Source: Bacteroidia bacterium (GTDB lineage Bacteria > Bacteroidota > Bacteroidia > Bacteroidales > UBA12481). Taken from it: a stretch of DNA of 32,713 bases. This document shows, one piece after another, positions 16,842 through 25,323 of the stretch. The position numbers were made by a program, and so were the translations under genes. The notes beneath the pieces are model-generated. The model was not told the origin of the DNA. It saw nothing but the letters and a program-made list of their open reading frames with translations, and searched no databases. Each line of letters opens with the position of its first letter. Position 1 is the first letter of the stretch. Location: positions 1 through 32,713 of the forward strand of contig JAPLDV010000532.1 of assembly GCA_026391235.1 (NCBI GenBank), given 5' to 3'.

Positions 16842-17852
16842 CTAAATCAGGCTGCGGATCCTGAAGAAAACGAAGAAGGCCAGCAAGGATAAAAAGAAAA
16901 GATCCCTCTTCCATCCCTTTTCCACTCTTAAAGCCCAGAAGGTCATCAGGTAACTCACCGGGATGATCAGCAACCACAGAACTTCAACCGAAACCGTTTC
17001 CAGGAAAACCGTCATTAACAAAATAGAAACGAACAATAGAAAGTTGGCTTGAAACAATTGGCGCGACTGGATTTTTGGATTTCGGTATTTCACAGAGGCG
17101 ACTATTGTCCAGGTCAGGATTAGCCCAAACCAGGCTGCAATAAAGGGCTCCTTGGAAATAAACTTTGGAAGAAGTGATTCACGCAATTTGAACCATGAGA
17201 AAAAGGTGTCAATTTCATAATTCAGATCTCCCATCAGAAACCAAAAAATCGCCAATAACACGGCCGGCATCACTATTCCCATCAAACTAACCAGCCAGTG
17301 CCGCCATCCGGTAGTCACCATCAGCAGGAGGCCTGTCAGGATAGCAGGAATAAGAAAACATACCGGAGGGTAGAGCAGGATTGCAAGTCCCCAGGAGAAT
17401 CCAATGGCAAAAACAATGGAATAATTCGTTTCCTCTTTATATAAATCTAATAGAAATCGCTGACTCAGAACAATAAACCCTGCAGCCAGAAAGGCCGGAT
17501 GAAACAGAAAAAAATGGCCGTTGGAGGCAATCAGGCATAGGAATACATAGGCGATGGCATATGACCTGAGTCCCATCATCAAGTTCTTCATATCTGATTG
17601 TACAAGCAACACGGCAGTAAGAACCGATATCAGGAAGGTGGGCACAACCTGAACCCACAGAGGCAGGTGGGCCATTTCCAGCCATAATGGATAGAGCCAT
17701 CCATCTGAAGGCTGATAAAAGAATCCGTTGCCGTAAATATTACCAGGCTGCAAACTTCCCGGGAGGAACCAAGCAATGCCGAACAGGATCAATCCCAAAA
17801 CCGGCATCATGACTTGTACAGTAAAACTGATCGACCGGATAAACCCAAACAT
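16842..17852 (-). CDS. DUF6427-like polytopic membrane protein
   Basis: The 336-residue protein consists almost entirely of hydrophobic helices, about nine to ten, with a positively charged N-terminus (MFGFIRSI). The overall layout, including the NGHFFLFHPAFLAAGFIVLSQRFLLDLY segment and a charged C-terminal KGWKRDLF before a last helix, resembles the Bacteroidota DUF6427 family, which often sits near purD and cell-envelope genes. It starts 11 bp after the purD stop on the same strand, so it is the last gene of the four-gene minus-strand cluster. No catalytic motif is visible and its function is unknown; a role in envelope lipid or glycan metabolism is only a guess from context. Confidence 0.65.
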   Translation of the reverse strand: MFGFIRSISFTVQVMMPVLGLILFGIAWFLPGSLQPGNIYGNGFFYQPSDGWLYPLWLEMAHLPLWVQVVPTFLISVLTAVLLVQSDMKNLMMGLRSYAIAYVFLCLIASNGHFFLFHPAFLAAGFIVLSQRFLLDLYKEETNYSIVFAIGFSWGLAILLYPPVCFLIPAILTGLLLMVTTGWRHWLVSLMGIVMPAVLLAIFWFLMGDLNYEIDTFFSWFKLRESLLPKFISKEPFIAAWFGLILTWTIVASVKYRNPKIQSRQLFQANFLLFVSILLMTVFLETVSVEVLWLLIIPVSYLMTFWALRVEKGWKRDLFFLSLLAFFVFFRIRSLI

Positions 17853-17863
17853 AGCAGTTGGTT

Positions 17864-19144
17864 TTACAGATCAAAACCGATATCTCTTCGATAATACATA
17901 CCTTCAAATGAGATACCCTGAGCGGTTGTATATGATTTTTTCAGTGCCTTTTTCCAGGAAGAATCCAGCGATGTAAGCGCCAGAACCCGGCCGCCGTTGG
18001 TAACAACCTGTTTGTTGCGAATGGTAGTCCCGGCATGAAAAACTATCCCATCGGTGTTGGTTTCCAATCCCGAAATTGGCAACCCTTTTTGATAATCACC
18101 GGGATATCCGCGTGAAACCAGCATTACAGTGGTAGCCGATTCACCGGAAATCTCAATCTGTTTTTCTTTTAAGCGTCCGTCAGCTGTGGCAATGAAAAGA
18201 TCCAGCAGATCGGATTTGATTCGCGGAATCACCACTTCACTCTCAGGATCTCCCAATCGTACATTATATTCAATAATAAACGGTTCGCCTTGAACACTAA
18301 TCAACCCAAAAAAAATAAATCCCTGATACCTGATGCCCGACACCTGTAACCCTTTAATCGTTGGTTCGATAATTCTGACCTTTACTTTTTCCAGGAAAGG
18401 CGGGTTCGCAAACGTCACAGGAGAAACGGCTCCCATGCCTCCGGTATTCAATCCTGAGTCACCCTCGCCAATCCTTTTATAATCCTTAGCTTCCGGCAGC
18501 ATTAACCAGGAATCACCGTCGGTGAGGACAAATACGGAAAGCTCGATGCCGTTTAAATACTCTTCAATCACAACTTTTTTCCCTGCCGCTCCAAACTTGC
18601 CGGCAAACATTTCCTTCAATTCAACCAGCGCCTCCTGCGGATCATTTACAATAACCACCCCTTTCCCGGCAGCCAGGCCGTCTGCTTTAAGAACGTAAGG
18701 CGGTTTCATGGTTCCGATGAAAGCACTTGCCTCCTCGATGGATTCGTTTCCCTTTCCCAAAGTAAATGTGCGGTACCGGGCAGTTGGAATGCCGAATTTT
18801 TCCATGAAATGCTTGGCAAAATCTTTACTTCCTTCAAGCATGGCTCCGGCTGCTGATGGGCCGATTACTCCTACCCAGCGAAGGTCGTCCTGATCCTTGA
18901 AATAATCGCTGATCCCTTTTACCAGCGGGTCCTCCGGACCAACCACGACTAGCTTGATCTTTTCGCTCCTCACCAGTTGTGCCAAAGCGGGAAAATTATC
19001 CACAGCAATCGGCACATTGATCCCGCATTGTGCGGTTCCCGCATTTCCAGGGGCAATAAAAAGTTTTGTCAGCGATGGACTCTGTGTCAGTTTCCAGGCT
19101 ATGGCATGTTCCCGTCCACCCGAGCCAATAAGTAATACATTCAT
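17864..19144 (-). CDS. purD: Phosphoribosylamine-glycine ligase (GAR synthetase)
   Basis: PurD catalyses step two of purine synthesis, joining glycine to 5-phosphoribosylamine with ATP. The 426-residue product has the N-terminal LLIGSGGREHAIAWKL, ATP-grasp motifs PYVLKADGLAAGKGVVIV (about residues 147-165) and LNTGGMGAVSP (about 231-241), and YNVRLGDPESEVVIPRI (about 293-309) with metal and nucleotide ligands. Length is normal and no disruption is seen. Residues about 265-275 (QVSGIRYQG), between helix and strand, are encoded by four heptamers identical in type to the intergenic array at 12.7 kb, yet the spacing and the G-x-Y-x-G-F pattern of the family are kept. It lies between the deacetylase gene (36-bp gap) and the DUF6427-like gene. 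Confidence 0.95.
   Translation of the reverse strand: MNVLLIGSGGREHAIAWKLTQSPSLTKLFIAPGNAGTAQCGINVPIAVDNFPALAQLVRSEKIKLVVVGPEDPLVKGISDYFKDQDDLRWVGVIGPSAAGAMLEGSKDFAKHFMEKFGIPTARYRTFTLGKGNESIEEASAFIGTMKPPYVLKADGLAAGKGVVIVNDPQEALVELKEMFAGKFGAAGKKVVIEEYLNGIELSVFVLTDGDSWLMLPEAKDYKRIGEGDSGLNTGGMGAVSPVTFANPPFLEKVKVRIIEPTIKGLQVSGIRYQGFIFFGLISVQGEPFIIEYNVRLGDPESEVVIPRIKSDLLDLFIATADGRLKEKQIEISGESATTVMLVSRGYPGDYQKGLPISGLETNTDGIVFHAGTTIRNKQVVTNGGRVLALTSLDSSWKKALKKSYTTAQGISFEGMYYRRDIGFDL
18322..18349. repeat. Heptamer array inside the purD reading frame
   Basis: CCTGATA, CCTGATG, CCCGACA and CCTGTAA run in exact 7-bp register on the plus strand, antisense to purD. CCTGATA and CCCGACA are the commonest words of the noncoding array at 12668-12780. 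Confidence 0.7.
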
Positions 19145-19179
19145 ACGAATTTTCTGCGTTAAATAATAGCCGAAAGGTA

Positions 19180-19845
19180 CTAACTTATCGGCTTAAGTAA
19201 CTTTTTTTCATCCAGTGCCAGGAACTTGTATCCTGCCCTCGAGTAATGGTCCAAAACCCTTGGCAGGGCGTATTCGAGGTTCTTCCGGGCTTTCAGGTTA
19301 TCATGAAAAACTATAATACTCCCTGGCCGTGCCTTGGAAACAACATTGTACATAACCATACGGGGTTCAAGTTCCCTGTCATAGTCCATGCTGAGTACAT
19401 CCCATAAAACAATCCGGAAACGGGGCATCAGTATGCGGGCTGCCCATGGGCGAATTCGACCGTAAGGAGGCCTGACCAACCGTGAATCAATCACTTTCCG
19501 GGCTTTGTAAACGTCCTTCACAAAACGCCTGAGCCCCGTACGGTAACTGTTCAGGTGACTGAAAGTGTGATTACCCACCGCATTTCCTGCCTCAAGGATC
19601 TTTGCGTACACCTCCGGATTCTTCTTCACGTTCTCTCCCACACAGAAAAAGGTGGCCCTGGCCCCATATTTCTGCAACTCTTCTAAAATCCACTCGGTTA
19701 ATTCCGGTACGGGCCCATCATCGAAGGTTAAAAAAAGTACCGGCTCCTCAACCGGAATTCTCCAAATCATGCTCGATGAAATTTTACGGATCCATCCGGG
19801 TGGCTTAACAAACAGCAAAATCCTGAGTTTTGTTCCTAATTTCAT
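19180..19845 (-). CDS. NodB-family polysaccharide deacetylase
   Basis: The 221-residue protein has the full NodB (carbohydrate esterase 4) motif set: FLTFDDGPVPE with catalytic base and metal Asp at 42-43, metal His93 and His97 in GNHTFSHL, RPPYGR at 125-130, LWDVLSMDYDR near 148-157, and a final VFHDN with His181. These enzymes remove N- or O-acetyl groups from peptidoglycan, chitin-type or other glycans. There is no cleavable signal peptide, only a moderately hydrophobic start. Its ATG overlaps the TGA of the upstream DUF2723 C-terminal frame (ATGA), so translation is probably coupled and the two proteins may act in one envelope glycan or glycoprotein pathway. Confidence 0.88.
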   Translation of the reverse strand: MKLGTKLRILLFVKPPGWIRKISSSMIWRIPVEEPVLFLTFDDGPVPELTEWILEELQKYGARATFFCVGENVKKNPEVYAKILEAGNAVGNHTFSHLNSYRTGLRRFVKDVYKARKVIDSRLVRPPYGRIRPWAARILMPRFRIVLWDVLSMDYDRELEPRMVMYNVVSKARPGSIIVFHDNLKARKNLEYALPRVLDHYSRAGYKFLALDEKKLLKPIS

Positions 19846-20246
19846 CTTGCTCCGATTCCCAATTGATCAATTAATGTGTTAATCTCCTGCACTAACCCAA
19901 CCTGGTTGTAGGCCTCAGCCAGTCGCCTGATTTCTCCAATGAGGGAAACATTACGCTGTGCTTCATCCGACATCATTGCCCCGAATTTCTTTTCCACGCT
20001 GATTATATACCTGATATCCTGGTTAATATCCTTCAGATATCCTCTCAACAAAGTATTACCCTTGTCTGGTGCACCTGCCCTGTAGTATATTTCGGCCAAT
20101 CCGGCTGTCAGCACATCATTCGGAAAACTCTCCGAAGGTAACAATTCATTGACCCGGTCAACCACCGCCAGGGCAGAATCCGGTTTCCCCTCCACAATAA
20201 GGGCATCCGCCAGATCCGCAAACCGCTGGCGAAGCCTGATTATCAA
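19842..20246 (-). CDS. C-terminal part of the DUF2723 protein, separated by a frameshift
   Basis: This 134-codon frame begins at a TTG without signal or domain start and reads LRQRFADLADALIVEGKPDSALAVVDRVNELLP, the TPR-like helical tail expected at the end of DUF2723 proteins. It continues exactly where the upstream frame (20158-22788) turns into a Cys/Gly-rich nonsense tail, about 20240. A single-base insertion or two-base deletion near 20235-20250 would explain both. Its stop codon overlaps the deacetylase start by four bases. It is most likely the detached end of one gene rather than an independent gene. Either the locus is a recent pseudogene, the frames are joined by slippage, or the read has an indel error. 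Confidence 0.75.
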   Translation of the reverse strand: MIIRLRQRFADLADALIVEGKPDSALAVVDRVNELLPSESFPNDVLTAGLAEIYYRAGAPDKGNTLLRGYLKDINQDIRYIISVEKKFGAMMSDEAQRNVSLIGEIRRLAEAYNQVGLVQEINTLIDQLGIGAR

Positions 20247-22788
20247 TGATGTTCCCCCATCGAAAAGTATTCATAAGGCGATCGAATAAAATGCCGGTAT
20301 TGATTGAACCGGTTAATCCGGATTCATCCTTTTCCCGTATCGGAACCAGCCGGTAGGCGAATCCTTCCATACGGAAATATTGTTGCAATCCCAGAATATT
20401 TTCATGACCGATCGAAGTAAAATAGATAGGCCTTTCCCAGCTATTATGCGCGATAAGGTCGAGTATCATCAGATCATTTTTATAGATGGATGAGCGGCGC
20501 AGTTCCCATATGATTTCGGGTACGATCAATCCGGCATCTTCCGGCGGAACCGTGCCGTTAGCAATAACCTTCGCGCGGTCAACGGCTAAGCTTAACTTGC
20601 GAGTCGGAATGTAATTTATTGATCCCCCACCCTTCAGGGGAACTTTGGCTGATTCATTATCGCTGGAAACGAAATCAATCAGGCGAGCGAGATCAACAGT
20701 GTCATTAATCTGCTCAATTACAGGAATATAGTCACGTTTTCCCGGACCGTACTGCTGGCGGGTTAACGAAAAAGGTACCGGATCCGAAAGCCAGGCTTTG
20801 CGTTTCATCTGGTCGATGTACCAATCAGCAGCCAGGTAAGGCAGACAAATCACACGTACATCCGTGCGGATTCCTTCCACCTCCTGAGCATACCAGAGCG
20901 GAAAAGTGTCATTATCGCCACTTGTAAACAGAATTGCGTTTGGCGCACAGGAATTCAGGTAATTATATGCAAAATCCCGTGCAATAAATCGGTTCGAGCG
21001 ATCATGATCATCCCAGTTCTGTATCGCCATCAGCACCGGTACGCCCAACGCCAATGCACCTGTCATCCCCGCGAAAGCGGGGACCACCTTCCTTACTACG
21101 AATGCCTTCCCTGTCATCCCCGCGAAAGCGGGGACCACCTTCCTTACTACGAATGCCTTCCCTGTCATCCCCGCGAAAGCGGGGACCCTTATCCTCCCTG
21201 CACCTCTGCTTAATGCACCCGCACCAATACCCACCCAAATCGTAAACGCATAAAACGATCCCGCATATGAATAGTCGCGCTCCCGGGGCTGGTTGGGATA
21301 TTGATTCAGATAAATAACGATGGCTATCCCGGTAAATACGAATAAAAGAAAAACTACCCAAAAGTCTTTCGGCACCCGCTTGTACTGATAAAAAGCGCCC
21401 GCTAATCCCAGAAGCAGAGGCAGAAGGAAATACTTATTCCTCGACTTGCTATTCCGGTCATGATCCGGCAAAGCGTCCTGCGGTCCGAGCCGGGCTTCAT
21501 CGATAAATCCGATTCCGCTGATCCAGTTACCGTTGCGTATACCGCCCTGGCTTTCCGTATCATTTTGGCGACCGGCAAAGTTCCACATGAAATATCGGAA
21601 ATACATGTGACCAAGCTGGTAACTGAAAAAGAACCGTAGATTTTCAGTAAAGGTTGGCCGGTATTCAACCCTGGTTTTGCCGTTAGCATCGATTACTTCA
21701 ATTGGTTTCCCCTTAATCCGCGCCCACTCTTTGTAAAGCTGTACATGATCCGGACTATTTTTCCACATTCGTGGGAAAAATGTTATGAAACGCTTATCAT
21801 ACACAGGTTTATACGTACGGTCTACTACTTTATATCGGCCATCGACCCGGTCGTATACCGGTTTCCCCGTTTTTTGCCCGGTAATTGGTGCATTATAGGT
21901 GGGTCCGATCAGCAATGGCCGGTCACCATATTGTTCGCGGTTAAGATAACCGGTCAGGCTGAAAACATTATCCGGATTATTCTGGTCCATAGGCGTATTA
22001 GCATTCGAGCGGATCAAAAGGATGGTATAGGATGAATATCCGGCCAGCAACAGAGTTATAGAAAGTAGAATGGTATTCCAGATTACTGATTTGCTGCGAT
22101 GGGTTTCGCGAATCCCCCATCCCAAAACAACTACAACAATTACAACAAACACAACCAGTCCTGAAGCCAACAGATTAAGGAGATGCACTCCGATCGAGAG
22201 GCCTACAAGAAATGCGATCAAAAGAATCCAGCGGAGACTTCCGGGCTCATCAGCCTCCCTGTCCCAACGCAGGATAGCCCAGAAAACCACGGCTGTAAAA
22301 AGGGAACTCAGCGCATATACCTCACCCTCGACAGCAGAAAACCAGAAGGTGTCTGAGAATGCATAAACCAGAGAACCGACGACACCGGCAACAATGGAAG
22401 ACACAGACACCGCGGAACTATTGTGGCTCCGCTCCCGCAAACCTTTCTGTATCAGCATCACAATCGTCCAATACAGAAACAATACCGTAAGTGCACTGGC
22501 AAGGGCTGACATCAGGTTGACCAATTGAGCAACATGCTCCGGTCCTGAGGCAAATAAAGTAAAAAAACGACCGAGCAGCATAAACAGCGGAGCTCCGGGC
22601 GGATGCCCCACTTCCAGGCGGTAGGCCGACGAGATAAACTCCCCGCAATCCCACCAGGAGACTGAAGGCTCAAGGCACAAGTAATAAGTAATAAGGGAAG
22701 TTAGAAGGACGAAAAGGGCGGCGAAAGGATGAAGGAGGCGGTAGTTTATTCTGCGTCTCCCGTGTTGTATCGTGTTCTCTGTCGTCAC
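20158..22788 (-). CDS. DUF2723 membrane protein (GT-C-like, TMEM260-related), frameshifted at its end
   Basis: The 876-codon frame encodes a polytopic inner-membrane protein. The motif SWWDCGEFISSAYRLEVGHPPGAPLF (about residues 45-70) is the DUF2723 signature, with the acidic catalytic-type loop of GT-C glycosyltransferases; the eukaryotic relative TMEM260 is an O-mannosyltransferase. The long soluble part has NAILFTSGDNDTFPLWYAQEVEGIRTDVRVI (about 615-650). The homologous frame runs to FRWGNIIDN, after which the reading frame is wrong and the true tail continues in 19842-20246. Residues about 534-576 are an insertion made of a 51-bp repeat translated as VPAFAGMTG modules between two membrane helices. 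Residues about 30-42 are encoded by a heptamer-periodic stretch. The start appears to be a GTG. It heads the cluster with deacetylase, purD and the DUF6427-like gene. Confidence 0.8.
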   Translation of the reverse strand: MTTENTIQHGRRRINYRLLHPFAALFVLLTSLITYYLCLEPSVSWWDCGEFISSAYRLEVGHPPGAPLFMLLGRFFTLFASGPEHVAQLVNLMSALASALTVLFLYWTIVMLIQKGLRERSHNSSAVSVSSIVAGVVGSLVYAFSDTFWFSAVEGEVYALSSLFTAVVFWAILRWDREADEPGSLRWILLIAFLVGLSIGVHLLNLLASGLVVFVVIVVVVLGWGIRETHRSKSVIWNTILLSITLLLAGYSSYTILLIRSNANTPMDQNNPDNVFSLTGYLNREQYGDRPLLIGPTYNAPITGQKTGKPVYDRVDGRYKVVDRTYKPVYDKRFITFFPRMWKNSPDHVQLYKEWARIKGKPIEVIDANGKTRVEYRPTFTENLRFFFSYQLGHMYFRYFMWNFAGRQNDTESQGGIRNGNWISGIGFIDEARLGPQDALPDHDRNSKSRNKYFLLPLLLGLAGAFYQYKRVPKDFWVVFLLFVFTGIAIVIYLNQYPNQPRERDYSYAGSFYAFTIWVGIGAGALSRGAGRIRVPAFAGMTGKAFVVRKVVPAFAGMTGKAFVVRKVVPAFAGMTGALALGVPVLMAIQNWDDHDRSNRFIARDFAYNYLNSCAPNAILFTSGDNDTFPLWYAQEVEGIRTDVRVICLPYLAADWYIDQMKRKAWLSDPVPFSLTRQQYGPGKRDYIPVIEQINDTVDLARLIDFVSSDNESAKVPLKGGGSINYIPTRKLSLAVDRAKVIANGTVPPEDAGLIVPEIIWELRRSSIYKNDLMILDLIAHNSWERPIYFTSIGHENILGLQQYFRMEGFAYRLVPIREKDESGLTGSINTGILFDRLMNTFRWGNIIDNQASPAVCGSGGCPYCGGETGFCPGGG
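21061..21187. repeat. Tandem 51-bp palindrome-bearing repeat, in frame inside the DUF2723 gene
   Basis: Two complete 51-bp units (from 21061 and 21112) and the first half of a third (21163-21187) are nearly identical. Each begins with TGTCAT and the hairpin CCCCGC-GAAA-GCGGGG. The unit length is 17 codons, so the host frame stays open. The hairpin belongs to the widespread REP-like sequence class that gives VPAFAGMTG or HPRESGDP peptides when translated. Confidence 0.92.
22665..22699. repeat. Heptamer-periodic stretch in the 5' part of the DUF2723 gene
   Basis: AAG recurs at 22665, 22672, 22679, 22686 and 22693, giving AAGGCTC, AAGGCAC, AAGTAAT, AAGTAAT, AAGGGAA. On the coding strand this specifies a membrane helix and LEPS just before the DUF2723 signature. 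Confidence 0.55.
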
Positions 22789-23017
22789 GCTAAAAATATT
22801 GCTTTGTCATTATCTTATTCATGAGTAGTCAAATATAGGGAAGATTCGATTTCAAAGGTGTTACTGTTCTGTTTTGGCCATCATCATCAGAAGGGCCACT
22901 TAATTATTGCTGAAACCATTATAATTAACCTATCTTAATCCCATGAAATAGAAATGGTGTTTTTTGGTTTCGGTCTTAGCAAAATTGCGATATGTACTTG
23001 ACTTAAACAATATTTTT

Positions 23018-23503
23018 ATGAGAGGGGTAACATCCATTTTGTTCCTGTTCCTTTTATTTCCGGTTTTTGGGCAGGATAAAGCGGTTATCAGAGGAAAGGT
23101 AACCGACTGGAAAACCGGACAGCCTATGATAGCGGTCAATATCAGTGTGAATGACAAGTGGGGGTCCATCACCGACAGTACGGGCAGTTATAAACTCCTA
23201 CTTTCGCCCGGCCAGCACACTATCTCTTTTTACTTCGTTGGATATGAAACGCTTTCCGAAACAGTAACTGCTGTTGATGGTGAATCTGTTGATCGGAATG
23301 TACGCATGAAGGAGAGAACCAACGTTCTTGATGAGGTAGTGGTTAGTGCCGGACGTTATGAGCAGAAATTATCCGATGTAACAGTCTCGATGGAAGTTCT
23401 GAAAGCCCGCCAGATATCCAATCAGAATATCACCTCACTGGATATGATCCTGGAGAAAACACCCGGTATAAATATTCTCGACGGACAGGCGAGCATAAGG
23501 TGA
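23018..23503 (+). CDS. TonB-dependent receptor, N-terminal part (ends at in-frame TGA)
   Basis: From the ATG at 23018 the product has a signal peptide (RGVTSILFLFLLFPVFG, cleaved before Q), a CarboxypepD_reg-like domain (VIRGKVTDWKTGQPMIAVNISV to FYFVGYET, about residues 22-95) and the beginning of the plug (VLDEVVVSAGRYEQKLSDVTVSMEVL). It stops after LEKTPGINILDGQASIR, where every homologue continues with a glycine-rich RGS-type sequence. The codon after AGG is TGA and the reading frame on the far side is the same (next entry). An 18-codon upstream extension of the open frame to 22964 has no signal-peptide logic and is not used. The gene is monocistronic, with 229 bp of noncoding DNA before it and no clear promoter box. 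Confidence 0.85.
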   Translation: MRGVTSILFLFLLFPVFGQDKAVIRGKVTDWKTGQPMIAVNISVNDKWGSITDSTGSYKLLLSPGQHTISFYFVGYETLSETVTAVDGESVDRNVRMKERTNVLDEVVVSAGRYEQKLSDVTVSMEVLKARQISNQNITSLDMILEKTPGINILDGQASIR

Positions 23504-25282
23504 GGAAGCGGGTACAGTTACGGTGCCGGCAGCCGTGTGCTGATGCTGGTGGATGACATGCCCATGATGACCGGTGACGCAGGGGATATAAAGTGGAGTT
23601 ACCTTCCGGTTGAAAATATTAACCAGGTGGAGGTTGTCAAAGGCGCTTCGTCGGTATTGTATGGTTCATCGGCATTAAACGGAGTCATAAACCTGCGGAA
23701 CCGGTTTCCCGGAGATAAGCCGGAGACCGAGGTGACCCTTTTCGCAGGGGGGTACCTGAAGCCCAGGAGAACAGAGATGGCCTGGTGGGATCGTACTCCG
23801 GTTTTTGGAGGGGCAACATTTTCGCACCTGCGGAAAATCGGAAATCTGGATGTCATGCTGAGCGGCAATTATTTCCGGGATGACGGATACCGTGAGAAGG
23901 AGTGGGAGAAGCGCGGACGGGGAAGCTTAAACCTGCGGTACCGCTTTAAAAAATTACCCGGGCTAACAGCAAGTTTATCAAGCAGCATAATGTCTGTCCA
24001 TACTTCAGAATTTTTACTGTGGCAGAATGCTGACTCGGGGGCATACAGGCAAAATCCTGTATCTTATGCGCCTTACTCGGGATTGCGGTACAATGTTGAC
24101 CCAAGTATCGAGTACCTCACGCGCAAGGGAGGCAAGCACACCCTGAAAACCAGGGTTTTCTCGGTTGGAAAATCAAATGAGCTGGAGAAGAACAAAAGCG
24201 GTGAGGCCAGAACACTGTACACAGATTACAGGTACCTGAAGAATTTTCGCAGCGGGATCGGATGGTCAACCGGGGTTTCATTAACAAGCATAAAGATTTT
24301 TGGAAACTTCTTCGACAACATTAATTCTGCAAATTATGCCGCCTATTCCCAGGTTGATGCAAGGCTGGGTAAAAAGATCAAGCTATCGGGGGGTGTGAGA
24401 TGGGAAATGAATATGCTTGGCGGAGCGTTTTATAAATCATTACCTGTTTTTCGAACCGGCATAAACTACCAGGTAGCCAAGGTAACCTTTCTCAGGGGAT
24501 CATTCGGGCAGGGTTATCGTTTTCCGTCGCTTGCCGAGAGCCACGCAAGCGCTGAAGTGGGCGGATTGAAGATATTCCCGAACCATGGCCTGCAGCCTGA
24601 AGATGGATGGAGCGCAGAAATAGGGGTAAAGCAGGGACTATCCTTGGGGAACTGGAAAGGATTTGCCGATCTCGCACTTTTCCGGACCCGCTACAGCGAA
24701 ATGATCGAATACACTTTCGGCATGTATATGCCTGATTCCATAAAGATACCAGACTATAAATACCTGGGATTTAAAGCACTGAATATCGGGAATGCACGTA
24801 TCACCGGAGCCGAGCTGACCATCACCGGTGAGGCAACCTATGGCCCCGTGGTTTTACGCATTCTCTCCGGTTACACTTTTATGCAGCCTATTGATATGGA
24901 CAAATTAGCTGCAAATGGATCTGAGTCCGACGCCAGTATCCTCAAATACAGGCACAAGCATGAATTTAAAGCGGATCTGGAAGCGGAAATGAAATGGTTT
25001 CTTATCGGTGCAGGTTTTAGTTATACCAGTAGAATGATCAATGTCGACAATGTATTCACCAGTAGTTTAACCGGCAATTATTTTCTTCCCGGATTTCCCG
25101 ATTACTGGAAGAATAATAACTCCTCCTTTTTAGTCATGGATCTGCGGTTTGCTTTGAATATCGGCAAATCCATCAGAATTAACCTGATCGCGAGAAACCT
25201 GCTGAACAAGGAATATATCGGCCGGCCCGGTGATATCGGGCCGCCCAGGAACCTCACTTTGCAGTTAAGGGTGAAATTCTGA
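23504..25282 (+). CDS. TonB-dependent receptor, plug end and beta-barrel
   Basis: Continuing in the same frame after the TGA, GSGYSYGAGSRVLMLVDDMPMM and EVVKGASSVLYGSSALNGVINLR complete the plug domain. A 22-strand-type barrel follows, ending in RNLLNKEYIGRPGDIGPPRNLTLQLRVKF with the terminal Phe needed for outer-membrane assembly. With the first part it would be about 754 codons, a normal size for receptors importing siderophores, haem, cobalamin or oligosaccharides; the ligand is not evident. Internal starts exist (GTG 23537, ATG 23543) but would lack a signal peptide. No other lesions are visible in over 2 kb, so the nonsense codon is recent, read through, or an error. Confidence 0.85.
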   Translation, partial: GSGYSYGAGSRVLMLVDDMPMMTGDAGDIKWSYLPVENINQVEVVKGASSVLYGSSALNGVINLRNRFPGDKPETEVTLFAGGYLKPRRTEMAWWDRTPVFGGATFSHLRKIGNLDVMLSGNYFRDDGYREKEWEKRGRGSLNLRYRFKKLPGLTASLSSSIMSVHTSEFLLWQNADSGAYRQNPVSYAPYSGLRYNVDPSIEYLTRKGGKHTLKTRVFSVGKSNELEKNKSGEARTLYTDYRYLKNFRSGIGWSTGVSLTSIKIFGNFFDNINSANYAAYSQVDARLGKKIKLSGGVRWEMNMLGGAFYKSLPVFRTGINYQVAKVTFLRGSFGQGYRFPSLAESHASAEVGGLKIFPNHGLQPEDGWSAEIGVKQGLSLGNWKGFADLALFRTRYSEMIEYTFGMYMPDSIKIPDYKYLGFKALNIGNARITGAELTITGEATYGPVVLRILSGYTFMQPIDMDKLAANGSESDASILKYRHKHEFKADLEAEMKWFLIGAGFSYTSRMINVDNVFTSSLTGNYFLPGFPDYWKNNNSSFLVMDLRFALNIGKSIRINLIARNLLNKEYIGRPGDIGPPRNLTLQLRVKF

Positions 25283-25323
25283 AAGCCCGGGAGCCTGCAT
25301 TCAAATTTTTTATATTAGCCCGC

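Noticed and set aside
21061..21187. Possible small CRISPR array
   Set aside because: The repeat unit is contiguous at 51 bp with no variable spacers, only two and a half copies exist, and it lies in frame in a gene.
23501..23503. UGA recoded as glycine or selenocysteine
   Set aside because: Other genes here (for example those ending at 4867 and 6008) use TGA as a stop, and no SECIS-like element or Cys-type context is seen.
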